A stretch of 64,000 bases of DNA from the NCBI RefSeq assembly GCF_013423785.1, contig NZ_CP058952.1, forward strand, positions 3,375,665 through 3,439,664. Direction: 5' to 3'. Below the pieces are notes generated by a model. That model searched no databases, was not told where the DNA came from, and worked only from the letters and a program-made list of their open reading frames with translations. Shown here piece after piece: positions 18,184 to 27,636 of this stretch. The stretch is from Chitinibacter fontanus. Lineage in GTDB: Bacteria > Pseudomonadota > Gammaproteobacteria > Burkholderiales > Chitinibacteraceae. Within the stretch, counting starts at the first letter, position 1, and the number at the start of each line of letters is the position of its first letter. Made by a program: the position numbers and the translations under genes.

Positions 18184-18857
18184 AACTTGAAAAACTAATT
18201 CCTTCAGCTTGGTGTGGCGTGCTGGCCGATGCACTAGCAAGCCCTAAAGTGATAAAACTTGAGGCATTTCTGGCTCAAGAAGTCGCACAATCAGTGGTTT
18301 ATCCACCGCAAGCACAGTGGTTTAGTGCGCTGGAAAGTCTGCATCCTGAACAGGTGAAGGTGATAATTGTTGGGCAAGACCCGTATCACGGCGTAGGTGA
18401 AGCTCATGGGCTGGCTTTTTCAGTGCCACACGGCGTTAAAACGCCACCTTCATTGCGTAATATCTGGCAAGAGTTGTCGCGCGACTTTGGCCTGACGCCG
18501 CCACAACATGGCAATTTAGCCGGTTGGGCTGAGCAGGGCGTCTTGCTATTAAATACTGCACTGACCGTGCGTGCGGACTGCGCTGGTTCGCACAGCAAAA
18601 ATGGTTGGGACGTGATCACCAGCGCAGTGATTGCGCACCTTGCCAGCACCCAAAGCAATTTGGTGTTTTTACTGTGGGGAGCGCATGCGCAAAAGCGAGC
18701 CGCATTGATTGATTGCAATGCGCATTGCGTTCTAATGTCAGCCCATCCATCGCCACTATCTGTTTACCGTGGCTTTAGTGGCTGCGGCCATTTTTCTGCC
18801 ACGAACACCTATTTAGAACAACATGGTAAAGCCCCGATCGATTGGGCTGCCGCATGA
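18180..18857 (+). CDS. ung: Uracil-DNA glycosylase
   Basis: Family 1 UDG, 225 residues, removes uracil from DNA at the start of base-excision repair. The water-activating motif GQDPYHG (about residues 62-68) and the leucine-loop motif HPSPLSVYRG (about 185-194) are both visible and intact, as is the uracil-binding segment LLLNTALTVR. The start overlaps the stop of the preceding gene by four bases. The ROK kinase gene follows 13 bases downstream. Confidence 0.96.
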   Translation: MKLEKLIPSAWCGVLADALASPKVIKLEAFLAQEVAQSVVYPPQAQWFSALESLHPEQVKVIIVGQDPYHGVGEAHGLAFSVPHGVKTPPSLRNIWQELSRDFGLTPPQHGNLAGWAEQGVLLLNTALTVRADCAGSHSKNGWDVITSAVIAHLASTQSNLVFLLWGAHAQKRAALIDCNAHCVLMSAHPSPLSVYRGFSGCGHFSATNTYLEQHGKAPIDWAAA

Positions 18858-18870
18858 TTTGGAATATTGC

Positions 18871-19764
18871 ATGAATTTAATCGCTTTTGATATTGGTGGC
18901 ACGCAGATCAAATATGGCATTGTGAATGCCGACGGTGAGGTATTGCTGGCGCAATTGTGTGATACGCCCAAGTTGGCTGGCGGCGCGGGACTAATTCAAC
19001 GATTGATCGAATTAGCGACGCCACTCATTTCCAAATATGCAGCCCAAGGCATAGCTATTAGCAGCTTTGGTCTAATTGATGCCAAAGCAGGGGTGGTGCT
19101 GGGTGCCGCTGAGGCAGTCGAGGGTTATGCTGGCACTCAAGTGAAGGTGGCGCTGGAAGCCGCACTAAAATTGCCGGTGGCGATTGATAACGATGTGAAT
19201 TGTGTCGCAATTGCCGAAGGCTGGCGCGGTGCGGCGCAAGGCATTAGCAACTACATCGCGGTGGCAATTGGCACTGGCATCGGTGGCGGGGTTGTGATCA
19301 ATAATCAAATCTACCGAGGGCATCGTGCCGCCGCAGGTGAATGGGGCTATATGCAGATTGATGGTTTGGTCTGGGAGGATTACGCCTCGATGCGAGGGCT
19401 GCAGCAGGCTGCGAGTCACTTGGCAGGTACTGAGCCGCTCGATGGTCGCGCAATTTTTGCACTTTATGACCAGGGCGATGCCGCGATTGCTGCGGTTGTG
19501 GACAATTGGTTTAAACTACTTGCAACGGGTCTGGCCAATCTAATTTATGCCATCAATCCTGAGCGCTTGGTGATTGGCGGCGGCATTACGGCACGCGGAG
19601 AGGCCTTTTTACACCAATTGCAACAGGCTGTAGATGCTGCGGTATTGCCCGATTTTAAAAACATGACTGAAATTGTGCTGGCCAGCGCAGGCAATCATGC
19701 TGGCATGATCGGCGCGAGCAAAAACTGGCTCAATTGCTATGGCACCAATGGCACTGCAGTTTAA
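18871..19764 (+). CDS. ROK-family sugar kinase
   Basis: A ~297-residue ROK kinase (ASKHA fold) that should phosphorylate a hexose or aminosugar at C6 using ATP. The phosphate loop DIGGTQIKYG (residues 5-14), the catalytic-aspartate segment AIDNDVNCVAIAE and the second phosphate motif VAIGTGIGGG are present. The zinc-binding GHx(9-11)CxCGxxGC motif of many ROK glucokinases and NagK is missing: after GHRAAAGEWGYMQ the cysteines are absent. The substrate cannot be read from sequence. The next gene, a GH9 glycosidase, suggests glucosamine, N-acetylglucosamine or glucose. The ATG at 18871 has GGA nine bases upstream; the frame is open further into ung. Confidence 0.85.
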   Translation: MNLIAFDIGGTQIKYGIVNADGEVLLAQLCDTPKLAGGAGLIQRLIELATPLISKYAAQGIAISSFGLIDAKAGVVLGAAEAVEGYAGTQVKVALEAALKLPVAIDNDVNCVAIAEGWRGAAQGISNYIAVAIGTGIGGGVVINNQIYRGHRAAAGEWGYMQIDGLVWEDYASMRGLQQAASHLAGTEPLDGRAIFALYDQGDAAIAAVVDNWFKLLATGLANLIYAINPERLVIGGGITARGEAFLHQLQQAVDAAVLPDFKNMTEIVLASAGNHAGMIGASKNWLNCYGTNGTAV

Positions 19765-19799
19765 GTGATCGATTTATTCTTATTACTAGCGAGCTCATC

Positions 19800-21590
19800 T
19801 TGAAAATTATTCTCAATCATCTAGGTTTTGAACCCGACAGTCGCAAGGTGGCACTGATTGATGCGCCAGCCGATGTACTGACCGGCAAGTCGTTCACGGT
19901 TTACGATGCCCAGACTCGTCAGGCCGTTCATCGTGGCGCGGTTTTGGTGCAGGGCGCGGTAGCGAATTGGACTTTTGGCGCGTCAGGTAAAAAACGTCAC
20001 TACTGGCAAGCCGAATTTAGCGAGTTGAGCGCCGTTGGCGAATATTTCATCGCGATTGATGACATGACGCCACCACTGGTGTCGCACAACTTCAAAATCG
20101 CAAATCACTTATTGGGTGAATTGTTGATTTCAGACATCGTGCATTACATCAAAGGCCAGCGCTGTACCGGTATTTTTGATGCAGCCGACCGTACTGCTCC
20201 GGTGGTTGACTCTGATCAGGTACGTGATGTGCATGGTGGCTGGTACGACGCCTCGGGCGATGTATCGAAATACATGTCACATTTATCATTTGCGCAGTAC
20301 ATGAATCCACAACAAACCCCACAAGTGGTATGGAATCTGGTGGATGGTCTACAGCAATTTCCAGCGCGCCCTGTCTGGATTGAAGACCATATTGCGCTGT
20401 GCTTGATTCCAGATGACGCAGAGCGTGTGGCGTTTTTCAATAAGTGGTTCTATGAGCGCATTACCGATGAAGCCTGCCATGGCGCAGATTTCCTGCTGCG
20501 CATGCAGGATGAGCAGGGCTTTTTCTACATGACGCAGTTTGATCAGTGGAGTAAAGACCCTGCGCGTCGTTCGCTGTGTGAATACAAAACCAATAAAGGC
20601 GACAAATACGCCAGCTATCAATCGGCGTATCGCCAAGGTGGTGGAGCGGCGATTGCCGCTTTGGCGCGCGCATCGACGCTGGATCGCGATGGCGAATTTA
20701 CCCGCGCACAATACTTGGCCGGCGCACAACAAGGCTTTGCCGATTTGGAAGCCAATAATGTTAGCTACCTCGAAGATGGCGTTGAAAACATTATTGATGA
20801 CTATTGCGCGTTGCTGGCTGCGTGCGAGCTGCAAGCGGTTTCGCCCGCTGCGCAGTATCAAGCAGCCGCCGAATTGCGCGTAAAGAACTTACTGGCACGC
20901 CAAACTGCTGATGGCTGGTTTGTGGCTGATCATGCAGGCCAACGCAGCTTCTTCCATGCCGCTGAAGCGGGCTTGCCTTATATCGCACTGATGCGCTTTA
21001 TCGAAGTCTTGCCAGCGCACGCCTTGGTCGCGGAGATTAAAGCAGCTTTGCGTAAAGCCTATGCTTATGAATTTAAGATTACCTTTGCCGAAGTAAATAA
21101 CCCCTTTGGGTATCCACGTCAGTACGTTATGCAGAATGGCGTAGCAGGCAATACCCAGTTCTTTATTCCGCATGACAATGGTACTGGCTACTGGTGGCAG
21201 GGTGAAAACGCCCGCTTGGGCTCAATTGCTGCCGCAGCCGCACGGGCGCAAATCTTGTTTGCCGATGATGCTGAGCTCAGTGCTCAATTGGCGCGTTATG
21301 AGCAAGCCGCACTCGATTGGGTGCTGGGTAACAATCCGTTTGACGCCTGCATGCTCCAAGGATGGGGTCGCAACAATCCACGCTACGAACCAGGCTTCTT
21401 TAATGCCGCAGGCGGCGTTTGCAATGGCATTACCAGCGGGCTGGACGACGAAACTGATATTGATTTCCGCCCAAGCGAAGTGGCTACCATGGCCAATAGC
21501 TGGCGCTGGACCGAACAATGGATGCCGCACGCAGCATGGTTATACTTAGCCTTGTGCACCCGCATCGCGAAAACTGCAAATACACAATAA
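19800..21590 (+). CDS. Glycoside hydrolase family 9 protein, possible exo-beta-D-glucosaminidase
   Basis: A ~596-residue GH9 enzyme. An N-terminal Ig-like domain of the CelD_N type (about 1-95) precedes an (alpha/alpha)6-barrel catalytic domain. The aspartates of the nucleophilic-water site are in GGWYDASGDVSKY (about 144-156), and the acid glutamate is in FRPSEVATMANSW (about 555), matching the second GH9 signature. There is no signal peptide, so it acts in the cytoplasm on imported oligosaccharides rather than on polymer. A GH9 of this type from Photobacterium is a known exo-beta-D-glucosaminidase, and a Vibrio relative lies in the chitin-oligosaccharide cluster; beside a sugar kinase the same role fits here, though a cellodextrinase is possible. 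The start is taken as TTG 19800 (GAG six bases upstream), since no upstream ATG fits. Confidence 0.78.
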   Translation: MKIILNHLGFEPDSRKVALIDAPADVLTGKSFTVYDAQTRQAVHRGAVLVQGAVANWTFGASGKKRHYWQAEFSELSAVGEYFIAIDDMTPPLVSHNFKIANHLLGELLISDIVHYIKGQRCTGIFDAADRTAPVVDSDQVRDVHGGWYDASGDVSKYMSHLSFAQYMNPQQTPQVVWNLVDGLQQFPARPVWIEDHIALCLIPDDAERVAFFNKWFYERITDEACHGADFLLRMQDEQGFFYMTQFDQWSKDPARRSLCEYKTNKGDKYASYQSAYRQGGGAAIAALARASTLDRDGEFTRAQYLAGAQQGFADLEANNVSYLEDGVENIIDDYCALLAACELQAVSPAAQYQAAAELRVKNLLARQTADGWFVADHAGQRSFFHAAEAGLPYIALMRFIEVLPAHALVAEIKAALRKAYAYEFKITFAEVNNPFGYPRQYVMQNGVAGNTQFFIPHDNGTGYWWQGENARLGSIAAAAARAQILFADDAELSAQLARYEQAALDWVLGNNPFDACMLQGWGRNNPRYEPGFFNAAGGVCNGITSGLDDETDIDFRPSEVATMANSWRWTEQWMPHAAWLYLALCTRIAKTANTQ

Positions 21591-21599
21591 GGATTGAGC

Positions 21600-22604
21600 A
21601 TGGCAATTATCGTAACTGGCGCGGCTGGCTTTATTGGCTCGAATATCGTTAAGGCGCTCAATGAGCGCGGTGAAACCGACATTATCGCCGTGGATAATCT
21701 CACGCGCGGGGATAAATTTCGCAATCTGGCCGATCTGCAAATCGCCCATTACCTCGACAAACAAGACTTTATCGAAGAGCTGGCCGCCGGTTCATTCGAC
21801 GGCATGGTCACTGCCGTGCTGCATCAGGGCGCCTGCTCGGACACGATGGAGCACAATGGCAAGTACATGATGGATAACAACTATCAGTACACCTTGAGCT
21901 TGTTTGAGTGGTGTCAGGCTGAAGAGGCGCAATTTTTGTTTGCTTCATCGGCGGCTACCTACGGCAATGGCGATAACGGCTTTATTGAAGCACCGGATTG
22001 CGAAAAGCCGCTGAATGTCTATGGCTACTCTAAGTTGTTGTTTGATCAAGTGCTGCGCCAGCGTATTGCCGCCGGTGAAATCACCGCGCAGGTAGCGGGT
22101 TTCCGTTACTTTAATGTGTACGGCCCACGTGAATGGCATAAAGAGCGCATGGCCTCGGTAGCGTTTCACCATTTCAACCAATACCAAGCCACCGGCAAAG
22201 TAAAACTATTTGGCGAATACGGCGGTTATCCCGCTGGCGGCCATACGCGTGATTTTGTGTCGGTTGAAGACGTGGTGAAAGTCAATTTGTGGTTCCTCGA
22301 TAATCCCGAAGTTTGCGGCATTTACAACGTCGGCACCGGTCATTCTCAGTCATTTAATGATATTGCCATTACTGCGGTGAACACTTGCCGTGTTGCTGAG
22401 GGCAAATCGGTGCTGACGCTCGATGAAATGCTGGCCGAAGGCGTGTTGGAATACACTGATTTCCCGGATGCGCTTAAAGGCAAATATCAATGCTTTACCG
22501 AGGCTGATCTCACCTTGCTCCGCGAAGCCGGTTATCAGGAAAAATTTCTGACGGTGGAGCAGGGCGTGAAGCGCTATGTTGAAAGCCTGTTGGGTTTGCG
22601 TTAA
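21600..22604 (+). CDS. hldD: ADP-L-glycero-D-manno-heptose 6-epimerase
   Basis: A 334-residue NAD(P)-dependent short-chain dehydrogenase that epimerises ADP-heptose for LPS inner core. The Rossmann motif [12 protein letters not shown] lies at the N-terminus, the family signature [10 protein letters not shown] near residue 79, the YGYSKLLFD catalytic YxxxK near 140, and [11 protein letters not shown] follows. Full length. AAGGA lies just upstream of ATG 21600, nine bases after the GH9 stop, so it is co-transcribed with ung-ROK-GH9 rather than with hldA at 3.3 kb. Confidence 0.95.
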   Translation: MAIIVTGAAGFIGSNIVKALNERGETDIIAVDNLTRGDKFRNLADLQIAHYLDKQDFIEELAAGSFDGMVTAVLHQGACSDTMEHNGKYMMDNNYQYTLSLFEWCQAEEAQFLFASSAATYGNGDNGFIEAPDCEKPLNVYGYSKLLFDQVLRQRIAAGEITAQVAGFRYFNVYGPREWHKERMASVAFHHFNQYQATGKVKLFGEYGGYPAGGHTRDFVSVEDVVKVNLWFLDNPEVCGIYNVGTGHSQSFNDIAITAVNTCRVAEGKSVLTLDEMLAEGVLEYTDFPDALKGKYQCFTEADLTLLREAGYQEKFLTVEQGVKRYVESLLGLR

Positions 22605-22711
22605 AGCGCGTCCTGCGCCTCTCTTTGCTCGCGTAGAGATGGGGCGCATACAGCATTTTGCTAGAATTATGTTATTGTGAAATTGCCATTATTTTATTCG
22701 AGGTTGTAATA

Positions 22712-23155
22712 ATGCGTCTAACAAGCGGACTTCTTATCGCAGCCGCGTGCTTAACCTTAACCGCACACGCTGAGGTTTTTAAATGGGTTGATGCCTCGGG
22801 TCGGGTTGTTTACTCAGATCAGCCTCCACCAGCAGGTGTGGCTAAGGCAAAAAAGGTTAATGTCAAAGATACCGCAGTGACCAATGTCGCATCGCCGAAA
22901 AAAGCGGACGCCTCTGCCGCATCGGGCAGTGACACAGCGGCAAAATCTCAGCCACAGGCTAGCCCAGCTGCCACCAAAGCGCCCGCGCGTGATGAGGCTG
23001 CATGTAGCGAAGCACAAAAGCGCTTAAGCTTCTTGCAAAATGCAAAACTGTACAAGCAGATCAACGATAAAGGCTCGGTTGAGTTTTTAGAGGCGGAAAA
23101 GAAAAAACAAGAAATGGCTGAAAAACAGGCATTCTTGGAAAAAAACTGCAAATAA
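22712..23155 (+). CDS. DUF4124 domain-containing periplasmic protein
   Basis: A 147-residue secreted protein of unknown function. It has a signal peptide (MRLTSGLLIAAACLTLTAHA) followed at once by the DUF4124 domain (VFKWVDASGRVVYSDQPPP, about residues 20-38). The middle is an Ala/Ser/Lys-rich low-complexity linker (about 50-105), and the end is a charged helix with two cysteines (EAACSEAQKRLSF and EKNCK) that could form a disulfide. The ATG at 22712 is chosen because it gives the signal peptide and has GAGG upstream. The ~107-base gap after hldD suggests its own promoter. A terminator follows. Confidence 0.8.
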   Translation: MRLTSGLLIAAACLTLTAHAEVFKWVDASGRVVYSDQPPPAGVAKAKKVNVKDTAVTNVASPKKADASAASGSDTAAKSQPQASPAATKAPARDEAACSEAQKRLSFLQNAKLYKQINDKGSVEFLEAEKKKQEMAEKQAFLEKNCK

Positions 23156-23170
23156 GTTTTGGTAGAAGTA

Positions 23171-23200
23171 AAAAGGGCGCTAGATGCGCCCTTTTTTATT
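23171..23200 (+). terminator. Terminator after the DUF4124 gene, probably bidirectional
   Basis: Stem AAAAGGGCGC/GCGCCCTTTT (arms about 23171-23180 and 23186-23195) with a 5-base loop and T run. The A run on the other side lets it also serve the convergent fusion gene ending at 23196. Confidence 0.85.
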
Positions 23201-25088
23201 GTTGATCTCCGCGCAAAGTACGAACCCGATCTTCTAATGATGTTCGATCAGCCTCTTGCGCAGGGATGGCGGGGCCGATCTGCAGCGCAATCTTCGCAAA
23301 CAGCCGTCTTGGCATTTTCATCATCGCCTCACCATCTTTACGGCTAAAGAAACTGCCCCACAAGCCGCAAAGCGCCATTGGCACAACTGGCACGGGTGTT
23401 TCTTTCAAAATGCGCTCAATGCCTGGCATAAAGCGATTCATCTCGCCATGGCGAGTGATTCGCCCCTCTGGGAAAATAGCAATCAAATCACCTTGCTGCA
23501 ATGCCGCAGCAATTTGGCTGAAGGCCGCCTCTTTCATTTCCTCACTTTCGCGACTAGATGCAATAGGAATTGCGCCTGCGGTGCGAAAAATAAAATTGAG
23601 CACCGGTGTCTGGTAGATCTGATGATCCATTACGAACCGCACAGGCCGCCGAATCGAGCCTGCAATCACCAAGGCATCCATATAGCTGACATGGTTGCAA
23701 ACCAGCACAGCAGCACCAGTGGCAGGAATATGCTCTAGGCCTTGTTTCTGCACCCGATACAGTGTGTGAGTCAGTATCCACACCAAGAAACGCATCAAAA
23801 ACTCGGGGATCAGTGTGTAGATATAGATCGCCACCACAATATTTAAGATGGCTACTACCGCCAAAAGCTCACGCAAGCCTAGCCCCATACTGAGCAAAAT
23901 AATGCTCATAATGGAGGCTACAACCATAAACAGTGAATTGAGAATATTGTTTGCTGCAATGGCGCGAGAGGTAAATTCACGTTCCGTGCGAGTCTGAATT
24001 AAGGCATACAAAGGAACGATAAAAAAGCCGCCAAAAACACCGATCAGCAGTATATCAGCCAGCACACGCCAGTGTTGCCACACGGAGAGAAACCCTGCCA
24101 GGGTATATTGAGCTGAAGCTAAGTTGGCCGTTGAAAAATACAAATCAATACCAAAAACCGAAAGCCCAATCGAGCCGAATGGCACCAAGCCTAATTCAAT
24201 TTGCCGACCAGATAACTTCTCACACAGCATTGAGCCAAAGCCCACGCCAAGTGAAAAAATGGCCATTAGCATCGTATAAACATCTGCATCCCCATGCAAA
24301 ACTGATTTGGCAAAGTCGGGGAATTGGGTGAGATAAATAGCACCAAAAAACCAAAACCAAGAAATGCCCAGCAAGCTATTAAATACGGTTTTATTTTGCT
24401 TTACATGTCGAATGATCGACATGGTTTCACCAAAAATATTCCAATTGATCTTGATGTTAGGTGCAGTTGGGGGGGCGGTAGGCATGGCGCGGCAGGTAAA
24501 ATAGCCAAATATGGCCACACTGACGCAGGCAAATACAATTAGTTTTTCACCGTGCTGTCCGGTTTGCACAATCATTGTGCCGGCTATTTGTCCCAACAAA
24601 ATGGCGATGAAAGTGCCCATTTCGATTAAGCCGTTGCCACCTAGCAATTCCTGCTCTTTCAGGTGCTGGGGTAGGACGGAGTATTTTAGTGGGCCAAATA
24701 AGGCCGAATGTATTCCCATCAGGAAAAGGCAAAACATCAATAATGACGCGTTGTGCCAAATAAAACCGGCGCCTGCTGCCAGCATAATCCAGATCTCAAG
24801 CACCTTAATCCAGCGCGCAAGCAGTGCTTTATCGTATTTTTCGGCCAACTGTCCTGCGAGGGCGGAGAACAGGAAAAAGGGCAGCATGAAAATGCCCGCG
24901 CTCAGGTTGACCACCGTTTGCGCATCCATGCCAAGCATAGTTAGGCCATGAAAGGTGACCAGAACTAAAAAGGCATTTTTAAAAAGATTGTCATTGAATG
25001 CGCCGAAAAACTGCGTTAAAAACAGCGGCAGAAAGCGCCGTTGCTTAAATAAATCAAACTGATTGTCATGGTGCGGGTGCTGGCTCAT
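23196..25088 (-). CDS. Lysophospholipid transporter (LplT-like MFS) fused to PlsC-type acyltransferase
   Basis: A 630-residue inner-membrane fusion. The first ~410 residues are a 12-segment MFS transporter of the LplT type (FLTQFFGAFNDNLFKNAF at the start), which flips lysophospholipids inward. Residues ~430-625 are a glycerolipid acyltransferase with the HX4D motif NHVSYMDALVI (about 462) and FPEGRITRHGE (about 538). Together they would take up and re-acylate lysophospholipids. The acyl-ACP synthetase domain found in Aas and in triple fusions is missing, so acyl chains must come from another enzyme. Monocistronic on the minus strand. Confidence 0.87.
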   Translation of the reverse strand: MSQHPHHDNQFDLFKQRRFLPLFLTQFFGAFNDNLFKNAFLVLVTFHGLTMLGMDAQTVVNLSAGIFMLPFFLFSALAGQLAEKYDKALLARWIKVLEIWIMLAAGAGFIWHNASLLMFCLFLMGIHSALFGPLKYSVLPQHLKEQELLGGNGLIEMGTFIAILLGQIAGTMIVQTGQHGEKLIVFACVSVAIFGYFTCRAMPTAPPTAPNIKINWNIFGETMSIIRHVKQNKTVFNSLLGISWFWFFGAIYLTQFPDFAKSVLHGDADVYTMLMAIFSLGVGFGSMLCEKLSGRQIELGLVPFGSIGLSVFGIDLYFSTANLASAQYTLAGFLSVWQHWRVLADILLIGVFGGFFIVPLYALIQTRTEREFTSRAIAANNILNSLFMVVASIMSIILLSMGLGLRELLAVVAILNIVVAIYIYTLIPEFLMRFLVWILTHTLYRVQKQGLEHIPATGAAVLVCNHVSYMDALVIAGSIRRPVRFVMDHQIYQTPVLNFIFRTAGAIPIASSRESEEMKEAAFSQIAAALQQGDLIAIFPEGRITRHGEMNRFMPGIERILKETPVPVVPMALCGLWGSFFSRKDGEAMMKMPRRLFAKIALQIGPAIPAQEADRTSLEDRVRTLRGDQQ

Positions 25089-25291
25089 GGGCTGCGCTCA
25101 TGTTTTTGGGTCTGCAAAGTCTAATTCAATCTGGGCAATTGAGCATGTTTTTTACTACAGCCTGCTTTTGATCTTGCAGCCTAAGTCGCTCAAAGTTGGG
25201 TAAATTGGCACCTCTGGTGCAGCAGCTTAGCCATTCGCTTTGTTAATACTGACTATAATTGCACCTTTGCTACTTTCCTATTGTGAACCTC

Positions 25292-27352
25292 ATGCAGTCG
25301 AACGACCCTTACCTATGGCTGGAAGATTCAGGCCGGGCACAGACGCAAGCCTGGGTTGCCGAGCAAAATGCACGCGCCCAAGCTCTGCTCAATACCGATC
25401 CACGCTACGAGGGTTTGCTGGAACAGATTAGCGCCAATATGCAGGATCAGCGGCAAATTCCACTGTTTTCTATTCATGCCGGCCATTTGTATAACTTTTA
25501 CCAAAGCGCAGATCATCCCCGCGGGTTGTATCGCTGCTGCACCATGGCGCAATACTGCCAGCCAGCTACCCCGTGGCAGGTGCTGCTAGATCTGGATGCG
25601 CTAGCAGCGGCTGAGCACGTTGATTGGCATTTAGCAGGCATTGATCATTGCACTCAACAACCTCATCGTTGCTTGCTGAGCTTGAGTATTGCAGGTGGCG
25701 ATGCTTGCGTTGTGCGTGAATACGATTTGGCTACGCAAGCTTTTGTGCTGGGAGGGTTTGAGTTCCCGCTGAGCAAGTCACAAATAAGCTGGCGCGACCC
25801 CGATAGTGTGTTTGTTTGTCCGGCTTGGGATGAAGACCAAATCACGCAAGCTGGGTATTCCAGAGAAGTCGTATTGTTGTATCGAGGGCAGGATTGGTCC
25901 GATGCGGCATCGCTGATGGTACTGCCTGAGCATATTGTTAAAGTTGCGGCATGGCGGTTTCTTGATGCCGATGCAACACCGCTTGATATAGTTGAAGTGT
26001 CGCGTGATTTTTATCGCCGCAACTATTTTCTATTTGACCCGTGTTTAGCAGGCGATGGTGAGCCACTGCATTTGGCGCTGCCAGCTCGGTGTGTTGTAGA
26101 GGCGTATAGCCATGGTGATCTAATAATCCGCTTAGATGTCCCTTGGCGCTATGCTCATGCAGGCACAGAGTGGGAGTTTACGGCGGGGAGTCTAATTGCA
26201 CTGGTATGTAACCCGCACACTGCTGAGCTAGGGAGGGCGCAATTATTGTTTGCACCAACGCAGCAGCAATCAATGCAAATGGTGGAGGCTAGCCTTAATG
26301 GCCTGTTTGTGCTGATTCTTGATAATGTGACAAGTCGCGTTATTACGTTTGAATTTAGTTCGAAAGGCTGGCGTAGCCTAGCAAATCATCTGCCGAATTC
26401 CAGCGTAATCGAGATTGTTGCTCAGCCGTGGCAATCGGATGAGCTTTACTTTTTACAGCATGATTTTTTAAACCCGGCTAGCCTTTATCGTGTTCACCTA
26501 ACAGATGGTCGTGGCATTGAAAGACTGCGTGCGCAACCGCCGGCTTTTGATTCCGAGCAGCTGCAGGTCTGTCAGCGTTTTGCCATAAGTAAAGATGGTA
26601 CTCGGGTGCCGTATTTCCTTGTATCGCACGTTAATAAAAAGCTTGATGGCAATACCCCAACTTTGATTTATGGTTATGGTGGTTTTTCCGTGCCATTGCT
26701 GCCGTATTATCTGGATAATTTAGGCGAGCATTGGTTAAATCGCGGGGGCGCCTATGTGGTGGCCAATACACGGGGTGGCGGTGAATTTGGCCCCGCATGG
26801 CATGAAGCTGCACAAGGTGTACGACGCCAGAATAGCTTTGATGACCTAATTGCAATTGCTGAGGATTTAATCGCCAGCGGGCTTACTCGCCCAGAAAAGC
26901 TGGCATTGCAGGGCGGGAGTAATGGCGGCTTATTGGTGGCAAGTTGTATGTTGCAACGGCCGGAGTTATTTGCTGCGGTCGTGTGTGAAGTGCCCGTACT
27001 CGACATGCTGCGCTATCCTGAGCTTGGGGCTGGCGCTAGCTGGTTGGCCGAGTACGGCGACCCCAAGCAGCCCGAGGCGGCTCAGGCCTTGTTGGCCTAT
27101 TCACCCTATCGTGTGATGAAAGCTGCTCAGGTGCAGCGTTATCCAAGCATGTTTATCACAACGGCAGCCAATGATGATCGTGTGCATCCGGCGCATGGCC
27201 GAAAAGCTGCGGCGAAGCTGCAAGATTTAGGGCAGTCGGTTATTTTTTATGAACGTCAAAGTGGTGGACATGCTGGTGGCAGCAATCAAAATGAGACGGC
27301 GGCTGAGTTGGCGCAAATTTTAGTTTTTTTATACCAGAAACTATTTGATTGA
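25292..27352 (+). CDS. Prolyl oligopeptidase family serine peptidase (S9)
   Basis: A ~686-residue cytoplasmic peptidase with an N-terminal beta-propeller (about 1-400; it begins NDPYLWLED as in prolyl oligopeptidase) and a C-terminal alpha/beta-hydrolase domain. The triad is visible: serine in GGSNGGLLV (about 541), aspartate in NDDRVHPAHGR (about 627), histidine in SGGHAGGSNQ (about 657). RGGGEFGPAWHEA is a typical S9A segment. Whether it prefers proline or basic residues (oligopeptidase B-like) cannot be decided by eye. The ATG at 25292 gives the family-like N-terminus. It has its own ~200-base upstream gap and is convergent with the DUF2164 gene. Confidence 0.88.
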   Translation: MQSNDPYLWLEDSGRAQTQAWVAEQNARAQALLNTDPRYEGLLEQISANMQDQRQIPLFSIHAGHLYNFYQSADHPRGLYRCCTMAQYCQPATPWQVLLDLDALAAAEHVDWHLAGIDHCTQQPHRCLLSLSIAGGDACVVREYDLATQAFVLGGFEFPLSKSQISWRDPDSVFVCPAWDEDQITQAGYSREVVLLYRGQDWSDAASLMVLPEHIVKVAAWRFLDADATPLDIVEVSRDFYRRNYFLFDPCLAGDGEPLHLALPARCVVEAYSHGDLIIRLDVPWRYAHAGTEWEFTAGSLIALVCNPHTAELGRAQLLFAPTQQQSMQMVEASLNGLFVLILDNVTSRVITFEFSSKGWRSLANHLPNSSVIEIVAQPWQSDELYFLQHDFLNPASLYRVHLTDGRGIERLRAQPPAFDSEQLQVCQRFAISKDGTRVPYFLVSHVNKKLDGNTPTLIYGYGGFSVPLLPYYLDNLGEHWLNRGGAYVVANTRGGGEFGPAWHEAAQGVRRQNSFDDLIAIAEDLIASGLTRPEKLALQGGSNGGLLVASCMLQRPELFAAVVCEVPVLDMLRYPELGAGASWLAEYGDPKQPEAAQALLAYSPYRVMKAAQVQRYPSMFITTAANDDRVHPAHGRKAAAKLQDLGQSVIFYERQSGGHAGGSNQNETAAELAQILVFLYQKLFD

Positions 27353-27371
27353 TTACTGAGGTGTGTGCTCG

Positions 27372-27617
27372 TTAACGACGTTTGAATTTTGGGGTGGCAA
27401 AACAATGTAAGTTTAGCTCGTCTACTTGCTGGTGCAGCCACTCCTGCGTATCGCTGACTGCGCCATTGTAGATGTGTGGACCAATTTCATCTTGGATGAA
27501 ATCGAGCAGCAATTGGCATTGCAACTTGCTGGCTTCTAACTCCATCTCTTGCAATAAATAGTCCTGCAGTTGCGTCGCTAATTGCAGGCTTGTTGCTTTA
27601 TCTAGTTTCTTTGCCAT
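27372..27617 (-). CDS. DUF2164 family protein
   Basis: An 81-residue soluble protein of unknown function. It matches the DUF2164 pattern: a helical N-terminus (KLDKATSLQLATQLQDYLLQ) followed by LLDFIQDEIGPHIYNGAV, in which the EIGPxxYN core is conserved. The ATG at 27617 is chosen (GAG nearby); the frame runs upstream into anmK. It starts ~20 bases downstream of the anmK stop and is probably its operon partner. Confidence 0.8.
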   Translation of the reverse strand: MAKKLDKATSLQLATQLQDYLLQEMELEASKLQCQLLLDFIQDEIGPHIYNGAVSDTQEWLHQQVDELNLHCFATPKFKRR

Positions 27618-27636
27618 GTTTTCTCGTTGTATTTGC

